Source: Flavobacterium aquiphilum
GTDB taxonomy: Bacteria; Bacteroidota; Bacteroidia; Flavobacteriales; Flavobacteriaceae
Direction: 5' to 3'
Length of the DNA: 64,000 bases
NCBI RefSeq assembly: GCF_027111335.1
Contig: NZ_CP114288.1
Location: forward strand, 372,001-436,000
Part shown: one piece after another, positions 34,605 through 42,042 of the stretch
Layout: every line of letters starts with the position of its first letter
How positions within the stretch are numbered: position 1 is the first letter of the stretch
Program-made: the position numbers and the translations under genes
Notes under the pieces: model-generated
What the model saw: only the letters and a program-made list of their open reading frames with translations
What the model was told of the DNA's origin: nothing
Database searches by the model: none

Positions 34605-35846
34605 ATGACAACACCAAACAAAATAGAACTCATGGCTCCCGCTGGGAACTTTGAGTCATTACAAGCAGGACTTGACAATGGAGCTGATTCCGTTTATTTC
34701 GGCGTAGAGCAATTGAACATGCGCGCACGTGCCACGGTAAATTTTACAATGGATGATTTACCTGAAATCGCCCGCCGTTGCGAAGAAAAAAACGTTAGAA
34801 GTTATTTGACGCTGAACACCATCATTTACGACCATGATTTATCTGTCGTAAAAACCTTGTTGAATAAGGCAAAAGAAGCCAACATCACAGCCGTAATCGC
34901 CTCCGACCAAGCCGTAATTGCGATGGCGAGAGGAATTGGAATGGAGGTTCATATTTCGACACAATTGAATATTACCAATATCGAAACCATCAAATTCTAC
35001 AGCCTTTTTGCCGATACGATGGTTTTGAGCCGTGAATTGAGTTTGCGACAAGTAAAAAAAATCACAGAACAAATCGAGAAAGAACAAATCAAAGGGCCAA
35101 ACGGCAAATTGGTAGAAATTGAAATTTTTGGTCACGGCGCATTGTGTATGGCTGTTTCGGGGAAATGCTATTTGAGTTTGCATTCGCACAACTCATCGGC
35201 AAACCGCGGTGCCTGCAAACAGAACTGCCGTAAAAAATACACCGTTATTGACCAAGAAACCGGTTTTGAAATCGAATTGGACAACGAATATATGATGTCT
35301 CCAAAAGATTTATGTACGCTAGATTTTCTAGATCAGGTAATCGATTCGGGCATTCAAGTATTGAAAATTGAAGGCCGAGGCCGTGCTCCTGAATATGTGG
35401 CCACCGTAATCAAAACCTATCGCGAAGCAATTGACAGTTATTTCGAAGGTACTTTTACCAAAGAAAAAATTGCCGTTTGGATGGAAGACTTGAACACTGT
35501 TTACAATCGCGGTTTTTGGTCGGGATATTATCTGGGTCAGGAATTGGGCGAATGGAGCGATGTTTCGGGATCAATGGCGACGCAGAAAAAAGTCTATGTG
35601 GGGAAAGGAACCCATTTTTTCCCAAAAGCGGAAATTGGACAATTCAAAATCGAAGCTTACGATATTAAAATTGGCGATAAAATATTGGTAACCGGTCCAA
35701 GCACTGGAGCGCAAGAAATGGTTATTGAAGAAATGTATGTAAATGATACCATTGCTGAAAAAGCTACCAAAGGTGACGATTGTACTTTCAAACTGCCGTT
35801 CAGAATCCGAATGTCCGACAAATTATACAAGATAGTAGAAGCCTAA
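34605..35846 (+). CDS. trhP: U32 family protein, probable tRNA hydroxylation factor TrhP
   Basis: A 413-residue U32 (peptidase U32, collagenase-like) protein. The (beta/alpha) barrel start MAPAGNFESLQAGLDNGAD and the U32 signature region around Cys181 to Cys208 are clear. Cysteines 181, 188, 204, 208 and 237 resemble the iron-sulfur ligand spacing known in UbiU-type U32 proteins. Residues 330-413 are the U32 C-terminal domain, shared with the upstream TrhO. In E. coli, TrhP (YegQ) makes 5-hydroxyuridine at tRNA U34 with prephenate and without oxygen; other U32 roles (RlhA, UbiU/V) are possible. The gene neighbourhood favours TrhP. Its stop overlaps the ferredoxin start (TAATG). Confidence 0.88.
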   Translation: MTTPNKIELMAPAGNFESLQAGLDNGADSVYFGVEQLNMRARATVNFTMDDLPEIARRCEEKNVRSYLTLNTIIYDHDLSVVKTLLNKAKEANITAVIASDQAVIAMARGIGMEVHISTQLNITNIETIKFYSLFADTMVLSRELSLRQVKKITEQIEKEQIKGPNGKLVEIEIFGHGALCMAVSGKCYLSLHSHNSSANRGACKQNCRKKYTVIDQETGFEIELDNEYMMSPKDLCTLDFLDQVIDSGIQVLKIEGRGRAPEYVATVIKTYREAIDSYFEGTFTKEKIAVWMEDLNTVYNRGFWSGYYLGQELGEWSDVSGSMATQKKVYVGKGTHFFPKAEIGQFKIEAYDIKIGDKILVTGPSTGAQEMVIEEMYVNDTIAEKATKGDDCTFKLPFRIRMSDKLYKIVEA

Positions 35847-36076
35847 TGGTTATTGTAACGTTACAAAGGGACAAATGCATTGGGTGCAACTATTGTGTGG
35901 AAATGGCGCCTGTTCAATTTCAAATGTCTAAAAAAGACGGAAAATCGGTGTTGATTAAAAGTGTAAACGCTAAAGGTTTCTTCACTTTGAAATCACCCGA
36001 CCACACTATAGTTGAAAGTTGTGAATTAGCAGCCAAAGCCTGTCCGGTGAAAATTATTACGGTAAAGGAAACCTAG
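35846..36076 (+). CDS. small ferredoxin, single iron-sulfur cluster
   Basis: A 76-residue ferredoxin starting at the ATG that overlaps the stop of the U32 gene by one base. Ligands: Cys11-x2-Cys14-x2-Cys17 (CIGCNYC) and Cys66-Pro in AAKACPV; Cys59 is an additional candidate. That is one 4Fe-4S cluster. As the last gene of the trhO-trhP operon it may feed electrons to the iron-sulfur U32 protein; this partnership is inferred from tight gene coupling. Confidence 0.88.
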   Translation: MVIVTLQRDKCIGCNYCVEMAPVQFQMSKKDGKSVLIKSVNAKGFFTLKSPDHTIVESCELAAKACPVKIITVKET

Positions 36077-36105
36077 AAAACATTTTTCATTTATTCAAAC
36101 AAAAA

Positions 36106-36138
36106 AAGTGGCTGTTCATTTAATTTGAACAGCCACTT
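36106..36138. terminator. bidirectional terminator
   Basis: Perfect 13-base arms (36106-36118 and 36126-36138), preceded by A and followed by a T-rich stretch. It lies between the ferredoxin and the convergent arylsulfatase. Confidence 0.85.
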
Positions 36139-36170
36139 CTATTTTAAACTCTGCTAAGCAGACACTATTG

Positions 36171-38570
36171 TTATTCTTTTTTCAAAGCTCTGGCGGCTTC
36201 CATTTCAAGATCACTATATTTCTCTTTGCCTGTGCTTACAGTTACAAAAGCAATTTCTCCGCCTTCAAATTCACCTGGAGAACTGTACAATTTACTAACT
36301 GGATCTCCACTGTCATAACCCACACAAAGACCATCACCTACAAGGGTAAATTTACCTACTTGCGCTTTCATACTTCCTGAAGCTACTTCTTTCTCGTTTA
36401 CATACAGTTTAGCCGTACCAATGGATTCATTGTGCTCACCTGCTTTTTCTTTGATAAACTCCATTCCAACAGTAAATTTACCCACTTTTACGGGTTCTGA
36501 AGACACTAATTGTTGTTCCGTAATTCCAAGGAAATTATACACATAATACAATTTGTGATCTTTGATAAACAAGGAGTGACCACCAAAACGAGATCCGTGA
36601 GCGAAAATAACCCCAGAAGCATTAGCATCCTTAATCTCAACATTGGCAATAATTTTATATGATTTTCCTCTAACATTTACGGCCACCGCTTCGGGTACTG
36701 AACTGGTATGAGGATAATAGGTATAACTGTCTTTTTCTGCTTCTTCCTTCGGACGTTCAACAGTTAAAATTTGAGTTGCAGTTCTATCGTCCAATGGATA
36801 GGCATTATTTTTCTTGGCTTCTTCATCATACACTTTTTTCAAAGCTTCTAATTTGTCCGGGTTTTTCTTGGCCAAATCAACCGATTCAGAACGATCTACA
36901 TCTACGTGATACAATTCCCATTTATCTTGATCAAATTTTCCTTTGTCAGTAAGTGGTGCGTGTACGGCTACCGCTTTCCAACCGTCTTGCCAAATAGCGC
37001 GTGTTCCCAACATCGTGTAATATTGAATGTGCTTTTGAGTTGGTGTATCTGGTGTTGCATCGAACGTATATTTCATCGAAACTCCTGATAATGGATATTG
37101 TTCCACTCCTTTATAGACTTTTGGCATTTCAACTCCAACAATTTCAAGAATGGTAGGAACAATGTCTACAGCGTGGTGGTATTGGTTACGCACTTCTCCT
37201 CTTGCCTTAATTCCTTTTGGCCAAGTGATGGTCAACGGACACTCTGTTCCTCCAGCGTAGTTAGAATAACGTTTGAACATTTTGAAAGGAGTTGACAAAG
37301 CGGCTGCCCATCCTGTTGGATAATGCTCGTAAGTATTTGGACCACCCAACTCGTCAATTAACTTCATATTCTCTACCAAATCATCTGGATAACCATTGAA
37401 GAATTTATTTTCATTGACAGAACCACTTGGACTTCCTTCGCCTGAAGCTCCATTATCTGAAGCATACATAATAATAGTGTTTTCATACTGTCCCGTCGCT
37501 TTCAAATGATCGATGATACGCCCAATTTGAACATCGGTATATTCTGAAAATGCGGCATACACTTCACACAAACGAGAAAATAATTTCTTTTCGTCTGGAG
37601 TCAGTTTATCCCAAGGACGAACAAAATCACCCGGTGCTGCCTGATCGGCAGGCATTGGATTAAAATTCGTTAATTTAGTATCTTTTGGTAAAATTCCTTT
37701 TTCAATCATTCTAGGCAAAACCCACTTTCTATACGCATCATATCCATCGTCAAACTTCCCTTTGTATTTTGCGATATAATCTGCTGGCGCTTGGTGCGGG
37801 GCGTGATTCGCGCCCGGACAAAACCACATAAACCAAGGTTTGGAAGGGTTGGCCGATTTTTGGTCGCTAATCATTTTGATGGCCTGATCGGCTAAATCTT
37901 TGGACAAATGGTATCCTTTTTCTGGGCCATAAGGTTGTTCGATAGCGTGATTATCTTCAGTCAAATCAGGATAAAACTGATTGGTTTCTCCACCAATAAA
38001 TCCATAAAAACGGTCGTATCCCTGTTGCAGTGGCCATTGACTTTTATTGGCTCCAGCCGAAAGATCGGTTTCCGGCACATTGTGGTCTTTTCCTAACCAA
38101 AAAGTACTCCAGCCGTTATCATTCAGGATTTGTGCCATTGTTGCCGCTTGAGGTGGCAATTGACAGCTATATCCCGGAAAACCGTTAGCTCCTTCAGTAA
38201 TAGAACCCATTCCGTTCAAATTGTGGTTACGCCCGGTATTGATACAAGAACGTGTTGGCGAACAAAGCGCAACGGTATGCCATTGGGTATAAGTTAAACC
38301 ATCTGCCGCCAGTTTATCCATCGTTGGCATATTGATTCTTCCTCCATAAGGTGACCAGGCTGCTAATCCAGTATCATCATACAAAATGAATAAGATGTTA
38401 GGAGCTCCTTCGGGTGCTTTTTTTCGAACGAATGGTGTCCAGTCTGCGGTGGATTCCCGTACGTCTTGTTTGACAACACCTTTGAATGCAGGTGTTTTTT
38501 CCTGACCATTACCACTAAAAGCCACTAGTGCAATTACCGCCAGAAACAGTGATTTGATTTTGGTTTTCAT
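36171..38570 (-). CDS. exported arylsulfatase
   Basis: From the ATG at 38570 the protein has 799 residues with a signal peptide (about 1-22). The alkaline phosphatase-like sulfatase domain shows the metal Asp pair (ILYDDTG, residues 65-66), the formylglycine motif CSPTR (Cys103), GRNHNLNGMG, WFLGKDHN-type WLGKDHN, and HAPHQAPADYIAKYKG. Activation needs conversion of Cys103 to formylglycine by a maturase not present here. The C-terminal 250 residues form a beta-rich domain seen in long bacterial arylsulfatases. It removes sulfate from sulfate esters outside the cytoplasm. A longer frame upstream of 38570 lacks signal character and was not used. Confidence 0.92.
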   Translation of the reverse strand: MKTKIKSLFLAVIALVAFSGNGQEKTPAFKGVVKQDVRESTADWTPFVRKKAPEGAPNILFILYDDTGLAAWSPYGGRINMPTMDKLAADGLTYTQWHTVALCSPTRSCINTGRNHNLNGMGSITEGANGFPGYSCQLPPQAATMAQILNDNGWSTFWLGKDHNVPETDLSAGANKSQWPLQQGYDRFYGFIGGETNQFYPDLTEDNHAIEQPYGPEKGYHLSKDLADQAIKMISDQKSANPSKPWFMWFCPGANHAPHQAPADYIAKYKGKFDDGYDAYRKWVLPRMIEKGILPKDTKLTNFNPMPADQAAPGDFVRPWDKLTPDEKKLFSRLCEVYAAFSEYTDVQIGRIIDHLKATGQYENTIIMYASDNGASGEGSPSGSVNENKFFNGYPDDLVENMKLIDELGGPNTYEHYPTGWAAALSTPFKMFKRYSNYAGGTECPLTITWPKGIKARGEVRNQYHHAVDIVPTILEIVGVEMPKVYKGVEQYPLSGVSMKYTFDATPDTPTQKHIQYYTMLGTRAIWQDGWKAVAVHAPLTDKGKFDQDKWELYHVDVDRSESVDLAKKNPDKLEALKKVYDEEAKKNNAYPLDDRTATQILTVERPKEEAEKDSYTYYPHTSSVPEAVAVNVRGKSYKIIANVEIKDANASGVIFAHGSRFGGHSLFIKDHKLYYVYNFLGITEQQLVSSEPVKVGKFTVGMEFIKEKAGEHNESIGTAKLYVNEKEVASGSMKAQVGKFTLVGDGLCVGYDSGDPVSKLYSSPGEFEGGEIAFVTVSTGKEKYSDLEMEAARALKKE

Positions 38571-38899
38571 TATAATTGGTTTAAAATTTGATAGATAAAT
38601 ATCTGGCGAATTACAAACGAAATTGCCAATTGAGGTTAAAAGGCATTGAGAATATAAGGCAACTGTCACAATTCAATTATCTGCCATTTTACTTTTGGGT
38701 TAGTAAACATAATAAAAATAAAAGTCTTGGTTATGACTAGTGCTGGCTTCAAAATATTGACTTTTGAATAACTTAAACAAAAAAATGCTTTAGTCTAAGT
38801 TTTTCAAGGGTTTAGGATTTTTTTTAGGAGAATTTATTTTGTTTTGAAATATAATTTAGGACAAAAAACATACATTTGTTCTTAAATTTTTCAAATTCT
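38571..38899. other. divergent regulatory region of arylsulfatase and AraC gene
   Basis: 329 bases between divergent genes. A -7 box TACATTTG (38871-38878) serves the AraC-type gene, 21 bases before its ATG. I find no clear -7 box for the sulfatase and no obvious direct repeat operator. Confidence 0.55.
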
Positions 38900-40012
38900 A
38901 TGAATTACTCTTTGTCGGAATTGCTGTCTTATTTTGGGGGATTTTTGGGTCTTTTGCTTTTCATTGTAACCTTATCCTCGTGTAAAAAAAGCGCCATCAA
39001 ATATAGCCTTGCATTGTTTTTAATAGTTTGGTCAGCCGTAATGGTTTTGGGAGCCTTAATTTATTCTGGAAAAGTAATTCATTTTATACATATTTTCAGA
39101 CTTGATAGTCCAATGCATTTTTTGCTGGGTCCAACGGTATATCTTTTTACACTTTCGCTGCTCAATCCCGAATTTAGATTAAAAAAAAGCTACTTGTTCC
39201 ATTTGTTGCCGTTTATACTAAATGGCATCTATTTTTTACCCTTTTATTTAAATACTGCCGAATTCAAAATAGATAACTATGAACATTTAATAGCCAAGGG
39301 AAGCGTCATAATGCCCATACAATATCTATTAAAAACCATCAGTATGTCAGCTTATTTTACAGCACAGCTTTTCCTGTACAAGAAATATCAAAAAAGTAAA
39401 TCCAGCACTTACCAAGTATCTTGGTTCATACTTTATTTTACTAGTCAATTTATTCTAACAACGGGAAGCTTGATCGATCATTTTTCGGGATTACATTATT
39501 TTGGGGATCCTTATCGATTTGCAATCAACATAATTACCTTTTTCTTGTATAGCATAATGATAGGATTGCTTTTCTTTCCTAGTTTACTATATGGAAATAG
39601 GATTATTGAAAAGGAAACAAAAGAAAAATACAGCCACTCCAAACTTTCAAACGAAGTAAAAGAAACCATTTTATGCCAATTGAATGACTATATGAAGGGA
39701 AATGACAAACCCTATTTAAACGAAAATCTTCAGTTGGATGACATTGCAAAGATGCTAAAAGCAAGCTCACAACAGGTTTCTCAAGTAATCAATGAAAAGA
39801 TGGGCTTCAATTTCAACGACTTTGTAAATGCACATCGCATTGATGAAGCCAAAATGATGCTCTTGTCGGATTCCTACTCCAACATCACCATTGATGCCAT
39901 AGCGCAAAAATCAGGATTTCGATCTAAATCCGCTTTTTACACCGCATTTAAAAAACATACCGGCAACACGCCAAAGGAATATATTGCCAATACTGCCGCG
40001 CATTCCAGCTAA
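38900..40012 (+). CDS. membrane-bound AraC family transcriptional regulator
   Basis: The start is the ATG at 38900 (370 residues); a TTG at 38876 overlaps the promoter box. The first 235 residues contain seven hydrophobic helices, and the last 100 residues are an AraC DNA-binding domain (YLNENLQLDDIAKMLKASSQQVSQVINEK and IAQKSGFRSKSAFYTAFKKHTGNTPKEY in two parts). Such membrane AraC regulators are common in Flavobacteria. It may sense a sulfated compound and control the divergent arylsulfatase; this is inferred from position. Confidence 0.88.
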   Translation: MNYSLSELLSYFGGFLGLLLFIVTLSSCKKSAIKYSLALFLIVWSAVMVLGALIYSGKVIHFIHIFRLDSPMHFLLGPTVYLFTLSLLNPEFRLKKSYLFHLLPFILNGIYFLPFYLNTAEFKIDNYEHLIAKGSVIMPIQYLLKTISMSAYFTAQLFLYKKYQKSKSSTYQVSWFILYFTSQFILTTGSLIDHFSGLHYFGDPYRFAINIITFFLYSIMIGLLFFPSLLYGNRIIEKETKEKYSHSKLSNEVKETILCQLNDYMKGNDKPYLNENLQLDDIAKMLKASSQQVSQVINEKMGFNFNDFVNAHRIDEAKMMLLSDSYSNITIDAIAQKSGFRSKSAFYTAFKKHTGNTPKEYIANTAAHSS

Positions 40013-40095
40013 TATAAAAACATCCTTTTTTTCGTATTATAACCTTCTATTTTCTTTGGCATAATTTTATGATTTTTGGGAGATTTTTGCTCTTG

Positions 40096-40124
40096 TTGCA
40101 TAAACCAAAAAAATAGTATCTTTA
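40096..40124 (+). promoter_or_regulatory. promoter of the ricT-gldH-pbp operon
   Basis: TTG at 40096-40098, 18 bases, then TATCTTTA at 40117-40124 followed by C; one base off the TAnnTTTG consensus. The ATG of ricT lies at 40182. Confidence 0.55.
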
Positions 40125-40181
40125 CCCATTAAACCTAATACGAACTTAAATTGCATTTTTTGCAATACTACATATAGCATT

Positions 40182-41570
40182 ATGGCATGTACAAGTTGTT
40201 CAACCTCTGATGGTGGCGCACCAAAGGGTTGCAAAAATAATGGGACTTGCGGCACCGACAGCTGCAATAAATTAACGGTTTTTGACTGGCTTTCCAATAT
40301 GAGTTTACCCAATGGAGAGGCTCCTTTTGACTGTGTCGAAGTCCGTTTTAAAAATGGCCGAAAAGAATTTTACCGCAATACAGAAAATCTAACTTTGAGC
40401 ATGGGCGATATAGTGGCAACTGTCGCTTCACCTGGTCATGACATTGGAATTGTGACACTTACAGGAGAATTGGTAAAAATTCAAATGAAGAAAAAAGGCG
40501 TCAATCCTTACAGTAATGAAGTCCCGAAAGTATATCGAAAAGCTACTCAAAAAGACATCGATATTTGGACTACAGCCCGAAACAAGGAAGAACCTATGAA
40601 AGTTCGTGCACGCGAACTGGCGATTGCACAAAAACTCGAAATGAAAATTTCGGATATTGAATTTCAAGGCGATGGTTCAAAAGCTACTTTTTATTATACT
40701 GCCAATGACAGAGTCGATTTCAGGCTATTAATCAAAGATTTTGCCAAAGAATTCAGCACCAGAGTCGAGATGAAGCAAGTAGGTTTCCGCCAAGAGGCTG
40801 CTCGTTTGGGCGGAATTGGTTCTTGCGGAAGAGAATTATGCTGTTCGACTTGGCTAACGGATTTCAGAAGCGTAAATACTTCGGCGGCTCGTTACCAACA
40901 ACTGTCCCTAAACCCACAAAAACTTGCCGGTCAATGCGGAAAATTGAAGTGCTGTTTAAACTACGAACTAGACACTTATATGGATGCCTTGAAAGACTTT
41001 CCTGAGTTTGACACCAAATTAATTACCGAAAAAGGAGATGCTGTTTGTCAAAAACAAGACATTTTTAAAGGACTGATGTGGTTTGCCTATACTAATAATT
41101 TTGCCAACTGGCATGTCTTAAAAATTGATCAGGTTAAAGAAATCATTGCCGAAAACAAACTGAAAAACAAAGTTTCTTCTCTGGAAGACTACGCTATCGA
41201 GGTAATTTCAGAACCAGAACAAAATTTCACCAATGCAATGGGTCAAGAAAGTTTAACACGTTTTGACCAACCAAAGAAAAAGAAAAAACCAAATAAAAAA
41301 CCAAGACCTGCAGGTGACAAAGCAACTGCAGCTGTCCCTAACAATGCGAGCAAACCCGCTCCTCAAAAAAACAATTCGGCTAACAATACCAATACGGTAG
41401 CACAGGAAAATCCAAATAAAGAAAATTCAAACAATAATAACGGTAATCGTAACCGAAACCGAAATAACAATCGCAAAAAAAACAACAGCAACCGCACAGC
41501 TTCTTCTGAGAACAAACCGGAACAGCCTAAAAAACCAATAATCAATAAAAAAAATGAGAATAAAGAATAG
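40182..41570 (+). CDS. ricT: PSP1 domain protein, RicT family
   Basis: A 462-residue protein with the PSP1 C-terminal domain (VRARELAIAQKLEMKISDIEFQ, RVEMKQVGFRQEAARLGG, and the Cys-rich GSCGRELCCSTWL and CGKLKCCLNYELDTY). The RicT of B. subtilis forms an iron-sulfur complex with RicA and RicF that affects RNA processing. Here the N-terminus carries five more cysteines in the first 28 residues and the last 95 residues are a Lys/Asn-rich low-complexity tail that could bind RNA. Its end overlaps gldH by 17 bases. Confidence 0.88.
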   Translation: MACTSCSTSDGGAPKGCKNNGTCGTDSCNKLTVFDWLSNMSLPNGEAPFDCVEVRFKNGRKEFYRNTENLTLSMGDIVATVASPGHDIGIVTLTGELVKIQMKKKGVNPYSNEVPKVYRKATQKDIDIWTTARNKEEPMKVRARELAIAQKLEMKISDIEFQGDGSKATFYYTANDRVDFRLLIKDFAKEFSTRVEMKQVGFRQEAARLGGIGSCGRELCCSTWLTDFRSVNTSAARYQQLSLNPQKLAGQCGKLKCCLNYELDTYMDALKDFPEFDTKLITEKGDAVCQKQDIFKGLMWFAYTNNFANWHVLKIDQVKEIIAENKLKNKVSSLEDYAIEVISEPEQNFTNAMGQESLTRFDQPKKKKKPNKKPRPAGDKATAAVPNNASKPAPQKNNSANNTNTVAQENPNKENSNNNNGNRNRNRNNNRKKNNSNRTASSENKPEQPKKPIINKKNENKE

Positions 41571-42033
41571 TCTTTTGCTGCTTTTTGTGGCAGTACTCCT
41601 TTTTTCCTGTGATAAAAAAAGGGTTTTTGACGAATATAAATCTGTGGGAAGCGCTTGGAATAAAGACAGTATCGTTACTTTTGATTTACCCGTTTTGGAT
41701 TCTACAAAAAAATATGATTTGTATGTGAATTTAAGAGACAACAACAATTACAAATACAATAATATCTTTCTGATCGTGTCGTTAGAAACTCCAAATGGCT
41801 ATACCAAAGTAGACACATTGGAATACCAAATGGCTGAACCCGACGGGACATTGTTAGGTAATGGTTTCACCGACATCAAAGAAAGTAAACTCTATTACAA
41901 AGAAAATGTCCGTTTTAGAGGAAAATACAAAGTACATATCAAACAAGCGGTAAGAGAAAACGGAAAAGTCCCTGGTGTTGATTACTTGGACGGTATTACC
42001 GAGGTAGGTTTTAGAATAGAAAAAAAAGATTAA
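41554..42033 (+). CDS. gldH: gliding motility lipoprotein GldH
   Basis: A 159-residue lipoprotein with lipobox Cys19 (LLFSCDKKRVFDEYKSVG). The DSTKKYDLYVNLRDNNNYKYNNIFLIV and GVDYLDGITEVGFRIEKKD segments are typical of GldH. In Flavobacterium johnsoniae GldH is needed for gliding and works with the GldK-N/type IX secretion machinery at the envelope. The gene overlaps ricT by 17 bases and the PBP gene starts 9 bases later, so the three are one operon. It is strong evidence for a gliding-type Flavobacterium relative. Confidence 0.92.
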   Translation: MRIKNSLLLLFVAVLLFSCDKKRVFDEYKSVGSAWNKDSIVTFDLPVLDSTKKYDLYVNLRDNNNYKYNNIFLIVSLETPNGYTKVDTLEYQMAEPDGTLLGNGFTDIKESKLYYKENVRFRGKYKVHIKQAVRENGKVPGVDYLDGITEVGFRIEKKD

Positions 42034-42042
42034 AACACGATT

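Noticed and set aside
38571..38669. 33-residue extension of the arylsulfatase
   Set aside because: It would place a long non-signal sequence before a good signal peptide.
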